In this document: positions 52,606-61,632 of the stretch, one piece after another
Numbering within the stretch: the first letter of the stretch is position 1
How the letters are laid out: each line of letters begins with the position of its first letter
Assembly: GCF_001514235.1 (NCBI RefSeq)
Contig: NZ_KQ948928.1
Span: 310,001-374,000 of the forward strand
Direction of reading: 5' to 3'
Origin: Streptomyces caeruleatus
GTDB lineage: Bacteria; Actinomycetota; Actinomycetes; Streptomycetales; Streptomycetaceae
DNA length: 64,000 nt
Made by a program: the position numbers and the translations under genes
Notes under the pieces: generated by a model
The model's database searches: none
What the model was told of the DNA's origin: nothing
The model's input: only the letters and a program-made list of their open reading frames with translations

Positions 52606-53973
52606 TCATCGCCGCAGCAACACCCGCCGCGTGGCCCGGGCCAGCCGTACCCCCGGTCGCCGCGAGCGCGGCTTCGGCCCCGACCGCTCCAGCCACCACT
52701 CCCGCAACTCCGTGCGCACCCGGGCGTCTTCGAGCCGGCCCTCGGTCAGCAGGTGTCCGGCGAAGTCCAGGGCGTCACGGCGATAGCCGTCCGTCATCGG
52801 GTGCCCGTGGCTGTAGGCCAGGAAGGCCCGCCGGTATCCGTCCCCGAGGATCACCGGCAGCTCGGGCGCGACCTTCGCCACGACGTCCGCCCGCTTCCCG
52901 GCGAGGGCCCGTGCCTGCACGCCGAGCCGTACCCGGTCGAACCCCTCCGGCACCGGCGTACCGGCGACGAGCGCAGACAGCAGGGCGGCCTGGGCGAGGG
53001 CGAGGCGCTGACGGGCGGGGGCGAGGTCCGCGAGGCGTTCCGCGCGGTGCGGGGCGTCCCTCTCCGGGGCCGGTGCCGCTTCCCGGCCGGTTCCCTCGGC
53101 GGCCGCACCCAGCTCAGCCGCCCGGCTCCCGGCCGCCCGCCGCTCCGCCGCCCCCTTCTCCAGCGCCCCCCTGATCGACCCCAACTCCCGCTCCAGCTCC
53201 GCCGGTTCCGGGAAGTTCTCGTCCCTCTCCAGCAGCACCCCCGGCGGGGACACCCGGGACGCGAGGTCGGTCAGGACGTCCAGGACCGGCTGCGGGACGG
53301 GGTGGGCGTGGCTGTCGTGCCAGACGCCGTCGCGTTCGAAGCCGCCCGCGACATGGACGTACGCGATGGCCTCCAGCGGCAGTTCGGCGAGTGCCTTGGC
53401 CGGGTCCTCGCCCCGGTTGACGTGGTTGGTGTGCAGGTTGGCCACGTCGATCAGCAGCCGCACGCCCGTGCGGTCCGCGAGTTCGTACAGGAACTGGCCC
53501 TCGGTCATCTCCTCGCCCGGCCACGCGATCAGCGCGGCGATGTTCTCCACGGCGAGCGGCACGGGCAGCGCGTCCTGGGCGATGCGGACGTTCTCGCAGA
53601 GCACGTCGAGGGCGTCCCGGGTGCGCGGGACCGGCAGCAGGTGGCCCGCCTCCAGGCGCGGGGACGCGGTCAGTGACCCGCCCGCCCGGACGAACGCGAT
53701 GTGCTCGGTGACCAGCGGCGATCCCAGTGCCTCGACCCGTTCGGCGAGCGCGGCCAGCCGCCCGGCGTCGGGCCGCTCCGCACCGCCGAGGCCGAGCGAG
53801 ACGCCGTGCGGGACCACCGTCACGCCGCGCTCCCGCAGCCGTACCAGGGACTCCGGGAGATGCCCGGGGCAGACGTTCTCGGCGACGGCCTCGACCCAGT
53901 CGACGCCCGGCATGCGCTCCACCGCGTCCGCGATCTCCGGACGCCATCCGATGCCCGTACCCAGTCGCTCCAT
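52606..53973 (-). CDS. DUF692 (MNIO) family enzyme fused to a partner-like C-terminal domain
   Basis: The 455 residues have a TIM-barrel DUF692 domain (about 1-285) with its metal ligands: VVPHGVSLGLGG, TEHIAFVR, AVENIAAL, LLIDVANLHTNHVNRG, YVHVAGGF, DSHAHPV and LLERDENFP. MNIO enzymes bind two or three irons and oxidise Cys or other residues of peptides. A linker (285-335) leads to a second domain (about 335-440, AGKRADVVAKVAPELPVILG then AFLAYSHGHP) resembling the separate DUF2063-type partner of other MNIO operons. Fusion of both is notable. No precursor peptide was found beside it. The role in Streptomyces is unknown. Confidence 0.82.
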   Translation of the reverse strand: MERLGTGIGWRPEIADAVERMPGVDWVEAVAENVCPGHLPESLVRLRERGVTVVPHGVSLGLGGAERPDAGRLAALAERVEALGSPLVTEHIAFVRAGGSLTASPRLEAGHLLPVPRTRDALDVLCENVRIAQDALPVPLAVENIAALIAWPGEEMTEGQFLYELADRTGVRLLIDVANLHTNHVNRGEDPAKALAELPLEAIAYVHVAGGFERDGVWHDSHAHPVPQPVLDVLTDLASRVSPPGVLLERDENFPEPAELERELGSIRGALEKGAAERRAAGSRAAELGAAAEGTGREAAPAPERDAPHRAERLADLAPARQRLALAQAALLSALVAGTPVPEGFDRVRLGVQARALAGKRADVVAKVAPELPVILGDGYRRAFLAYSHGHPMTDGYRRDALDFAGHLLTEGRLEDARVRTELREWWLERSGPKPRSRRPGVRLARATRRVLLRR

Positions 53974-54163
53974 CGCCCCTCCTCGGCCTCTTCCCTGCCC
54001 GCTGGCCCGTCTCCTCGGACGTGTCGGTTCGTGACGGGGGTATGGCCCCGCCCGCCCCGCACGAACCGCTCGGAGGACACCTTCAGAGCAACATTTGAGG
54101 TTCGGATCACGCCCCGCCAGGTCGTACGAGCCGGACGCCGCGGATGTTCAAAGGCCGGCAGGC

Positions 54164-54880
54164 CTACCGCAGCGCCGGATGATCGGCGACGACGGTGCAC
54201 GACCCGGGCGCGATCTCCGTGAACCCCGCGTCCCGCACCACCGGCAGCCCGCCCCCCGTCAGCTCACGCCAGCGCCCCGGCGCGGCGCTGCGCACCGCCA
54301 GCGGGAACCCCGCGTCGCGCCAGGCGGCGCGCTCCTCGTCCGACAGTTCCCACCAGGCGAGCTGCGCCGCGTGCCCGGTCTGCGCCATCGCCTTGCCGGC
54401 CGACATGTCGAGCTCGGGGTTCAGCCACAGCACGGGTGCAGCCGGATCGGCGGCCACGGGCGGCTCCGGATCGTCGAGATCGGTACCGGAGACCTGGAGC
54501 TTCGCCAGCTCCTTGGGCCAGCCGTCCAACGGCACCGGCGGGAAGACCCGCACCTCGGCCGACTTGCCGGTGACGGTGATGCCGGGCAGCCCTTCCGCGC
54601 GCCGCCACTCGGCGCCACGAGCCCGCCGCACGACCTTCCGGATCCGCGCGTCCTGCCAGTCCCGCATCGCCTGCGCCCACTCGCCCTCGCCGGCCGACCG
54701 CTCGTCGCTGAGGATCACCAGCACGGCGCGGGCGGCCGTTTCCAGGGCGTCGGTGCGGGCCGGGGGCGCGCTCTTCTCTATGCGGACGACCAGGGGCAGC
54801 ACGAACTGCGGTGCCTGATCGCGGGCGCTCCGCTCGGAGCGGAACGGGCTGTCGGTCGCGGGGGTCGGATCGCTGTTCAC
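54164..54880 (-). CDS. Pth2-like peptidyl-tRNA hydrolase domain protein with extended N-terminus
   Basis: The 238 residues end in a Pth2 (PTRH2)-like domain: LNPELDMSAGKAMAQTGHAA with the conserved Lys, and VVRDAGFTEIAPGSCTVVAD. Pth2 enzymes release peptides from peptidyl-tRNA; bacterial versions are unusual, and actinobacteria have canonical Pth1 elsewhere. The N-terminal roughly 145 residues (FVLPLVVRIEKSAPPARTDAL ... IRKVVRRARGAEWRRAEGLP) resemble a tRNA- or RNA-contacting extension with no name I know. It is divergent from the small ABC transporter. Confidence 0.75.
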   Translation of the reverse strand: MNSDPTPATDSPFRSERSARDQAPQFVLPLVVRIEKSAPPARTDALETAARAVLVILSDERSAGEGEWAQAMRDWQDARIRKVVRRARGAEWRRAEGLPGITVTGKSAEVRVFPPVPLDGWPKELAKLQVSGTDLDDPEPPVAADPAAPVLWLNPELDMSAGKAMAQTGHAAQLAWWELSDEERAAWRDAGFPLAVRSAAPGRWRELTGGGLPVVRDAGFTEIAPGSCTVVADHPALR

Positions 54881-54906
54881 GTCCTCAAGTGTGCCAACCC
54901 CGAGAG

Positions 54907-55812
54907 ATGATGATCCCCATGCAACGCGATCTTCGTCTGGACAACGTGGGCCGCCGTTACGGCCTGCGCGGCCCCTGGGTCTTACGCGGCGTCCATCTCA
55001 CCGTGACCCCCGGCGACCTCATCCGTGTGGAAGGCCCCAACGGCACCGGCAAGTCCACCCTGCTGCGCCTCGTGGCCGGCATAGACACCCCGACCGAGGG
55101 CCGTATCACCGGCCGCCCCCGCACCGCCTACGTCCCCGAACGCTTCCCCACGGCCCTCCCCTTCACCGCCCTCGGCTACCTCACCCACCTCGGCAAGGTC
55201 CACGGCCTCTCCCGCCCCGCGGCCGCCCGGGCCGCCCTGGAGTGGCTCGACCGCTTCGGCGCCGCCGCGCACGCCCGTACGCCCATGGCCCAGTTGTCGA
55301 AGGGCAGCAGCCAGAAAGTCGCCGTCGTGCAGGCCCTCCTCGCCGAACCGGAGCTGCTCGTCCTGGACGAGGCGTGGACCGGTCTCGACGCCGCCGCCCG
55401 CGAGGAGTTGGAGCGGGCCGTCGCCGAACGCACCGCGGACGGCACCGCCGTGGTCTTCGTGGACCACGACCCGAGCCGCCTGGCGGGCGCGCCGGACGCG
55501 ACGTACACCGTGCGGGACGCGGGCCTCGACCTCCGTGCGGAACGGGCGGCCGCGCAACCCGTCGGCCCGCTCATGACCGTCGTCGTCCAGGGCACGCGCG
55601 GCGCGCAGCTCCCCGCCGACGCGGCCCGTACGGTCATATCGGCCGAGGAACCCGAGCCCGGCACCCACCGCGTCACCCTGCCCGCCTCCCACTCGGACGT
55701 CCTGCTCCGCGCCCTGCTGACGGCCCGCCCGCCCTGGCACGTGGTGAGCGTGAGCCAGGACCCGCCCGCGACGGAGCCGAGACCGACCCCCGACACCGAG
55801 AGCCGCCGATGA
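54907..55812 (+). CDS. ABC transporter ATP-binding protein
   Basis: About 301 residues. Walker A is EGPNGTGKSTLLRLV, the signature is degenerate (LSKGSSQKV), Walker B is LLVLDEAWTGLD and the switch His is in VFVDHDP. A C-terminal extension of about 80 residues follows the ABC domain. Several ATGs (54907, 54910, 54919) are possible and none has a clear ribosome site. The permease gene overlaps its stop by 4 bp. The cargo is unknown; no binding protein is present, so export or self-protection is more likely than uptake. Confidence 0.82.
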   Translation: MMIPMQRDLRLDNVGRRYGLRGPWVLRGVHLTVTPGDLIRVEGPNGTGKSTLLRLVAGIDTPTEGRITGRPRTAYVPERFPTALPFTALGYLTHLGKVHGLSRPAAARAALEWLDRFGAAAHARTPMAQLSKGSSQKVAVVQALLAEPELLVLDEAWTGLDAAAREELERAVAERTADGTAVVFVDHDPSRLAGAPDATYTVRDAGLDLRAERAAAQPVGPLMTVVVQGTRGAQLPADAARTVISAEEPEPGTHRVTLPASHSDVLLRALLTARPPWHVVSVSQDPPATEPRPTPDTESRR

Positions 55813-56480
55813 CCGCCCTCCTCAGCTACCAGACCGCCCTGCTGGTCCGCTCGCAGCGCTGGCTGCCGCCGTTCATCCTGTACGCCGCGTTCCTCGGCAT
55901 CGGCGTGCAGGGCGGCCAGCCGGTCCTCGACTCGCTGGGCTTCACGGCCGCGGGCCTGCTGCCCGTCGCCGCCTGGCTGGTGCGGATCTGCGTCACCAAC
56001 GAGCCGCCCGCCGCCCGCAGTTGTGTCTCCGCGGCGGTCGGTCCCGGGCGGGCGCACCTCGCCGCGCTGCTGGTGGCGCTGTCCGTCGCGGCACTCGTCG
56101 GCACGGTCGCCACCGTCGTCGTGACGCTCATCAGCGACCCCGTGAGCGCGGACCACCAGACGCGCGTACCCCGGCTTCCGGCGGGCGCGGCCGGGCTGCT
56201 CGCCACGCTGGCCTGTGCCCTGCTCGGTACGGCTGTCGGTGCCCTCACCGCCTGGCCGCTGCTGCGCTCGACCGGCCGCGCGGTCCCCGCGATGCTGCTG
56301 GCGGCCCTGCTCGCCGTGGTGGTGACCGGCTCCCCGGCCCACGCGGCGGTCAGCGGCCTGGTCACCGGCTCCCGCTCGGGCACCGTCCCCCTGCCCCTGC
56401 TGCCCCTGGCGGCCGCGGCCCTGCTCACCGCGGCGGCGACCGCCGTGGCCTGCGCGCTCACGTCCCGAAGATCACCCTGA
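55809..56480 (+). CDS. ABC transporter permease-like membrane protein
   Basis: This 223-residue protein has about six hydrophobic segments (for example PPFILYAAFLGIGVQGG, AALVGTVATVVVTLI, LLATLACALLGTAVGAL, AVPAMLLAALLAVVV). It starts in the stop of the ATPase (ATGA), so they form a two-gene transporter, probably ABC-2-like. Substrate unknown. Confidence 0.75.
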   Translation: MTALLSYQTALLVRSQRWLPPFILYAAFLGIGVQGGQPVLDSLGFTAAGLLPVAAWLVRICVTNEPPAARSCVSAAVGPGRAHLAALLVALSVAALVGTVATVVVTLISDPVSADHQTRVPRLPAGAAGLLATLACALLGTAVGALTAWPLLRSTGRAVPAMLLAALLAVVVTGSPAHAAVSGLVTGSRSGTVPLPLLPLAAAALLTAAATAVACALTSRRSP

Positions 56481-56488
56481 GCCGGGCG

Positions 56489-56680
56489 TCACCCCGAACA
56501 CGCGGTCCGCTGTGCCTCCTGCCACTCGCACACCGGGCACATGGTGATCCCCTTGTACGACTCCGGGTACTCGGTCGGCTCCCGGCACAGCACGCACTCC
56601 GCGTACGGCGGACCGTCCGCCTTGGGCGGCCTGGTCGCATCGATCAGGCAGTAGTCGTTCGTGGGCTGGTCCTCGCTCAT
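56489..56680 (-). CDS. Small zinc-ribbon protein
   Basis: The 63 residues contain two CxxC knuckles 17 residues apart: ECVLC and CPVCEW. They should bind one zinc ion. It may have a regulatory or structural role; no partner is evident. It converges with the ABC permease, leaving 8 bp, and follows the deacetylase direction. Confidence 0.7.
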   Translation of the reverse strand: MSEDQPTNDYCLIDATRPPKADGPPYAECVLCREPTEYPESYKGITMCPVCEWQEAQRTACSG

Positions 56681-56698
56681 ACGTCCAGCGTACGAGCC

Positions 56699-57556
56699 TC
56701 AGTCCCGCCCGCCCGCGGCCCCGATCAGCTCGGACACCTTCACGAACCGGAACCCCCTCGCGCGCAGCTCGGGCACGACACGCCGGACCACCCGCTCGGT
56801 CGTCGGGGCGGCACTGAGCGTGCAGTGCAGGACGACCACGGACCCCGGCCGCACCCCGTCCAGCACCTCCTGGGCGACCGCGCGGGCGTCCGTCGCGAAC
56901 GCGTCCCCGCTCACCACGTCCCACTGCACGGCGGTGACACCGACCGCGGCGAGCGCCTTCAGAGCGCGCCGGTCGTAGCAGCCCCCGGGAAACCGGAAGT
57001 ACGGCATCGCGTCACGGACCCCAACCTTCCGGAACGCGGCGTACGCCCGCTCCACGTCCGCCCGCATCCGCTCCTCGCCGACCGTCGGCAGCCCGTAGCA
57101 GTCCTCGGTGAAGGCGTAGTGGCTGTACGAGTGGTTGGCCACCTCGAAGAGCGGATCCCGCCCGATGGACCGGGCCTGCCGCGGATACTCCTCGGCCCAC
57201 CGCCCCGTCATGAACACCGTCGCCGGCACCTTCAGCTCCCGCAGCGCCGCGACGAGCCCCGGATTGTCGAACCGCTCCCCGCGCGCCGCCCGTGCCCCCT
57301 GACCGGCGGTCATGTCGGCGTCGAAAGTGAGCGCGACCGTCTTGCCCCCCGTCTGCGGGCCGTGCTCGAAGACCGGGGTCAGCCCGGCGGGGCCGGGCGC
57401 GAGGGTCGGAGGTCTGGCCGAGGGCGAGGTGGTGACGGTGGCGCTGGACGCCGGGTGGGGAGCGCGGGTGTCCTCGGGCGCCCCGCAGGCGGCGAGTCCG
57501 CTCAGGGCCGCGCTCAGGGCACCGACCGCGGCGATATGTCGTACAAGTGTGATCAC
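56699..57556 (-). CDS. Polysaccharide deacetylase lipoprotein (NodB/CE4)
   Basis: This 285-residue lipoprotein has the lipobox LAAC (Cys24), a disordered linker, and a NodB-homology domain with TFDADMT (Asp79, metal Asp81), metal-binding HSYSH (His142 and His146) and FRFPGGCYD. It should deacetylate N-acetylated sugars of peptidoglycan or another surface polymer. GTG start; an overlapping upstream ATG is closed by a stop after two codons. Confidence 0.88.
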   Translation of the reverse strand: MITLVRHIAAVGALSAALSGLAACGAPEDTRAPHPASSATVTTSPSARPPTLAPGPAGLTPVFEHGPQTGGKTVALTFDADMTAGQGARAARGERFDNPGLVAALRELKVPATVFMTGRWAEEYPRQARSIGRDPLFEVANHSYSHYAFTEDCYGLPTVGEERMRADVERAYAAFRKVGVRDAMPYFRFPGGCYDRRALKALAAVGVTAVQWDVVSGDAFATDARAVAQEVLDGVRPGSVVVLHCTLSAAPTTERVVRRVVPELRARGFRFVKVSELIGAAGGRD

Positions 57557-57657
57557 CGCATGAAGATATGGGGATCAGATGGTCATATCGGTACGGATGT
57601 GGGTGTGCCGGGCCCGTGTCACCCGCCCGGCGGGAGGCGGACTGCTCAGGGGACTTC

Positions 57658-59123
57658 TCAGTCGTCGCGTGTGCAGCGGCCCGTCGGTGCGGTCGCCGGA
57701 GGGCGGCACTGCAGAGCGGATTCGGTCGCGTCCGTGCTCACATAGCGGCCGATGCAGGTGTTCGGCGAGGTGCGGCCGCGATCAGCGCAGAAGGTCAGGG
57801 CGGCGTGGCCGTCGGCGAAGGGGCCGGGGGCGTAGAACACCCAGTAGCCGGGGCGCAGGACGGCGGTCTCGGGCACGGACTGGCGGAGGACGGCGAGCCG
57901 GCGGTCCCGGTTGGCGGTGCCGGCGGAGACGGGTTCGGAGTGGAGCTGGGCGATCCAGCGGCCGTCGGCCGGTGTGGGGGCGGGGGTGGCAGGGGTCGGT
58001 CGCTGCTTGGCCGGGACGGTGGTGGCGGTCGGCGTGGGTGTGGTGGCGCGGGCCTTGTCGTCGCCGCCCGTGTCGCCGAGGCGCAGGGTGAGGACGAGCG
58101 CCGCCGCCGTGGCGACGGCCAAGGCCGTGGCCGCGGCCACCATGAGGGGAGTGCGGCGACGGGGTCGGTTCACTCCCGCGGGAACGGCGGGAACCGCGGG
58201 CACCGTGGGGCTCGGGGTTTCCACCTGCGTGGGCGTCGGGTGCGGTGCCACGGAGATCACCGCGGGCCGGGCGGTCCGGTCCGGCATCGTTCCCGTCTCC
58301 ACCTGGGCGAGCATCTCGTCCAGCCGGGCGGCGTCCGGGCGCGCCGCCGGGTCGCGGACCAGCAGGGATTCGAGCACCGGCGTCAGCGGACCCGAGCGGG
58401 TCGGCGGCGGGAGCGGGTCGTCGAGCACGGCGGCCAGGGTGGCGAGGGTGGTGGGCCGGCGCAGAGGGCTGACGCCCTCGACACACACGTACAGGACCAG
58501 GCCCAGCGACCAGAGGTCGGCCGCCGGACCGTCGTCGTGGCCCCGGATCCTCCCCCAGTGCCTTAAGGGCCTGGGGGGACCCCCATCGGCGCCATGTACT
58601 CGGGCGACCCGACGAACTCGCCCGTCGCCGTGAGGCCCGTCGTGCCCTGGAGGGCGGCGATGCCGAAGTCGGTGAGGACGGCGTCGCCGTCGGGGCGCAG
58701 AAGGATGTTGGCGGGCTTGACGTCCCGGTGCTGGATGCCGGCCGCGTGCGCGGCCCGCAGCGCGGCGAGTACCTGGCGGCCGAGCCGGGCCGCCGTCACT
58801 GGGGTCAACGCGCCGTCGTCCAGCCGCCGTTGCAGCGAGACACCCGGCACCAGCTCCATCACGATCCACGGATGCGGGTCGGCGTCCACGATCTGATGGT
58901 CCATCACCACATGCGGATGGCTGAGCCGGGCCAGCGCACGCGCCTCCCGCAGCACCCGCTCGCGCATCACGCCGACCGTGTCCGCGTCGGACCGCACCGC
59001 CTTGAGCGCGACCTCGCGGTGCAGCACCGTGTCGCGAGCCCGCCACACGGTGCCCATTCCGCCACTGCCGAGCCGTTCCACCAGCTCGAACCGGCCGTCG
59101 ACGAGATCCCCCGGAGCGTTCAT
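57658..59123 (-). pseudogene. Ser/Thr protein kinase (PknB type), frame disrupted
   Basis: The catalytic domain starts at ATG 59123. Its motifs are intact: GSGGMGTVWRA, VALKAV (Lys), HRDVKPANILL, LTDFGIAAL, GSPEYMAP. There the frame runs into a TAA at 58563-58565. In the next frame the protein resumes at once with RIRGHDDGPAADLWSLG, the C-lobe, a transmembrane segment (RTPLMVAAATALAVATAAAL) and an extracellular domain of about 135 residues with two to three Cys. The break is a 38-nt stretch (58549-58586) replacing the six bases expected for Glu-Arg of the APE motif, a net +32. Without recoding the product would be a truncated N-lobe and part of the C-lobe. Confidence 0.85.
58549..58586 (-). 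repeat. Hairpin-bearing insertion in the kinase gene
   Basis: The 38 nt include CCCCCAG (58552-58558) and CTGGGGG (58571-58577) around GCC-TTAA-GGGC, a 26-nt inverted repeat, plus GGGGGGACCCCC at its edge. It interrupts the kinase codons between Pro and Arg of the activation segment end. It looks like a short dispersed palindromic element of Streptomyces. Confidence 0.75.
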
Positions 59124-59185
59124 GCCGCTCAAGTCAGAGGACGGCCGGAGAGCGGCCCTCCGCATGGGGAGGTGTGACGCGACGG

Positions 59186-60574
59186 TTACCTGCGCCAGGG
59201 CCCCGTCACCGCGAACGTGGTGCCCGGCGTGTAGCAGTTCACGTACATCGTCCCGCCGTCCGGGGAGAACGTGACCCCGGCGAACTCGCCCCACTCCGGT
59301 GCCCCGGGCGTCCCGATGTTCTGGGCGTTGCGGGCCATCGCGTAGACCTCGCCGCGTCGCGTCACACCGAAGACGTGCTGGGCGCCGTTGCCGTCCTCGC
59401 ACACCATGAGCCCGCCGCTGGGGGCGAGGCAGATGTTGTCCGGGGACTCGCCGGGCAGCTGGAGATCCGTGTCGGGGCCGAAGACGATCACCAGGGTGAG
59501 GCGGCGCTCGGCGGGGTCGTAGCGCCAGATCTGGCCGTAGTGGTCCGCCGCCGAGCCCTCCGCCCTGCGGGCGAAGGACGAGACGAAGTAGACGGAGCGG
59601 CCACCCCAGTAGCAGCCCTCCAGCTTCTGCGCGTGTGTGATGCCCTTCGGGCCGAAGTCCTGGTGGCGGATGGGGGTCCGGGTGGCCAGGGGGTCCGGTA
59701 CGTCGACCCACTCGATGTTCTCGAAGCTCGCGCCCGTCTCCTGGATCGAGGAGAGGTCGGGGACGCCCGGCACCCGCATGGCCTGGAGGCGGCCGCCGGC
59801 GCGCAGGGTGCCCAGGCCGCCGTGCGGCTGGTGCGGCAGGAAGCGGTAGAAGAGACCGAACGGCTTCTCGAAGGCGTCCTCGGTCTCGTAGACGATGCCG
59901 CGTCGCGGGTCCACCGCGATGGCCTCGTGCTGGAAGCGGCCCATCGCGGTCAGCGGGACCGCGCCCGAGCGGTACGGGTTCGCCGGGTCGACCTCGAAGA
60001 TGAAGCCGTGGTCCTTGGTGTAGCCGTTGGTGCCCGCCCGGTCCTCGGTCTCCTCGCAGGTCAGCCAGGTGCCCCAAGGCGTGGGACCGCCCGCGCAGTT
60101 GACGGCCGTACCGGCGATGGCGACCCGCTCGGAGAGGACCTTGTCGTGCCGGTCGAGGGTCAGGGCGGTACAGCCGCCCTTGCCGGCCGGGTCGTAGGTG
60201 AGGCCCTCGACCGTCGGGACGGGAACTCTGCCGTCGGCGCGGTTCTCGTGGTTGCGGACCAGATGGACGCGGCCGTGCCTGCCGCGCAGGGCCGTCATGC
60301 CGTCGTGGTTGGAGGGGACCAGGCCCTCACCGGAGCGCAGCCGGTCGCCCTCACGGGAGAGGACCCGGTAGCGGAAACCTTCCGGAAGATCGAGCAGGCC
60401 CTTCGGGTCGGGGACCAGCGGGCCGTATCCGGTGTGGCCGAGGTTCTGTGCGGCGGCCGTGCCCGCGAAGAGTTCGGTGAGATTGCCGGCGAAGGCGATC
60501 GAGACGCCCAACGTGCCGGTACGGGCGAGCAGTTGACGACGTGACGTACCGTCGGCGGTCGTGTTCTCGGACAT
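59186..60574 (-). CDS. PhoX/DUF839-like exported phosphatase
   Basis: This 462-residue protein has a twin-arginine signal (TSRRQLLARTGTLGVSIAF) and the beta-propeller PhoX pattern: GYGPLVPDPKGLLDLPEGF, LVRNHENR, TPWGTWLTCEETEDR, RFQHEAIAVDP, YETEDAF, and SPDNICLAPSGGLMVCEDG. PhoX enzymes use calcium and iron to hydrolyse phosphomonoesters outside the cell. The ATG has GGAAGG 7 bases upstream. Its activity is inferred from the family only. No PHO box was recognised. Confidence 0.85.
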   Translation of the reverse strand: MSENTTADGTSRRQLLARTGTLGVSIAFAGNLTELFAGTAAAQNLGHTGYGPLVPDPKGLLDLPEGFRYRVLSREGDRLRSGEGLVPSNHDGMTALRGRHGRVHLVRNHENRADGRVPVPTVEGLTYDPAGKGGCTALTLDRHDKVLSERVAIAGTAVNCAGGPTPWGTWLTCEETEDRAGTNGYTKDHGFIFEVDPANPYRSGAVPLTAMGRFQHEAIAVDPRRGIVYETEDAFEKPFGLFYRFLPHQPHGGLGTLRAGGRLQAMRVPGVPDLSSIQETGASFENIEWVDVPDPLATRTPIRHQDFGPKGITHAQKLEGCYWGGRSVYFVSSFARRAEGSAADHYGQIWRYDPAERRLTLVIVFGPDTDLQLPGESPDNICLAPSGGLMVCEDGNGAQHVFGVTRRGEVYAMARNAQNIGTPGAPEWGEFAGVTFSPDGGTMYVNCYTPGTTFAVTGPWRR

Positions 60575-60664
60575 GGGGAAACCTTCCTGCTGGCGGACAG
60601 GAACTGTGACCCCGCCGTGTCTATCACCTGCTGCGAGTCGCGTGAACCACGCGCGTAGCGTGTG

Positions 60665-61510
60665 TCACTTCTGAAGGGGCTGTCCGGGGGGCTCGGACTC
60701 CTCGACGGCGATGTGCTCGGCGGTGGGCTCGACCGCCTGCTCCGGTGCCGGCTGAGCGCCCCTCTCCAGGAAGCGCAGCAGCTCCACCGGGATCGGCAGC
60801 ACCAGCGTGGAGTTCTTCTCCGCCGCCACCGCCATCACCGTCTGCAGCAGCCGCAGCTGGAGGGCGGACGGCGCGTCGGCCATCTGGTGCGCGGCCTCGG
60901 CCAGCTTCTTGGAGGCCTGGAGTTCGGCGTCGGCGTTGATGACCCGGGCCCGCCGCTCGCGGTCGGCCTCCGCCTGCCGGGCCATGGAGCGCTTCATCGA
61001 CTCCGGCAGGGACACGTCCTTGATCTCGACGCGGTCGATCTGCACGCCCCAGCCCACGGCCGGGCTGTCGATCATCAGCTCCAGGCCCTGGTTGAGCTTC
61101 TCGCGGTCGGACAGCAGATCGTCCAGGTCGCTCTTGCCGATGATGGAGCGCAACGAGGTCTGTGCCATCTGCGAGACGGCGAAGCGGTAGTCCTCGACGT
61201 TGATGATCGCGGCCGTCGGGTCCACGACCTTGAAGTAGACGACCGCGTCGACCCGCACGGTCACGTTGTCGCGGGTGATGCCCTCCTGGGCGGGCACGGG
61301 CATCGTCACGATCTGCATGTTGACCTTGTGGAGCCGGTCCACGGCGGGGACGATCAGCGTGAACCCCGGGTCGCGCACCGTGCCCCGCAGCCGGCCGAGC
61401 CGCAGGATCACCCCGCGCTCGTACTGCTTGACGACCCGTGCCGCGGCCGCGACGTACACCGCTCCCGCCGCGCCGACGCCCAGGGCCACGCCCAGCAGCT
61501 CTTCGACCAT
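60665..61510 (-). CDS. Slipin (SPFH/band 7 membrane protein)
   Basis: The 281 residues start with one membrane segment (LLGVALGVGAAGAVYVAAAA), then the SPFH domain (VVKQYERGVILRLGRLRGTV, RDPGFTLIVPAVDRL, NVTVRVDAVVYFKVVDP) and a coiled-coil tail (SMKRSMARQAEADRERRAR). Slipins form oligomeric rings that organise membrane domains; the role here is unknown. The ATG has GAGGAGG 5 bases upstream. No NfeD-type partner is adjacent. Confidence 0.9.
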   Translation of the reverse strand: MVEELLGVALGVGAAGAVYVAAAARVVKQYERGVILRLGRLRGTVRDPGFTLIVPAVDRLHKVNMQIVTMPVPAQEGITRDNVTVRVDAVVYFKVVDPTAAIINVEDYRFAVSQMAQTSLRSIIGKSDLDDLLSDREKLNQGLELMIDSPAVGWGVQIDRVEIKDVSLPESMKRSMARQAEADRERRARVINADAELQASKKLAEAAHQMADAPSALQLRLLQTVMAVAAEKNSTLVLPIPVELLRFLERGAQPAPEQAVEPTAEHIAVEESEPPGQPLQK

Positions 61511-61632
61511 GACGACCTCCTCGCGGAGAGGGCCGTTCCGTGTGCTCCCTGCAACGATATGCCCGGTGTCCGGTCCGGTGCCATGGACGGCCCCGGACCG
61601 GGGTTCATACCGCGTCAGAGGTCATACGGCGG

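Noticed and set aside
58549..58586. Programmed ribosomal frameshift in the kinase gene
   Set aside because: The change is a 32-bp net insertion with a stop codon and not a slippery site. Skipping it would require loss of 32 or 38 nt, not a one-base shift.
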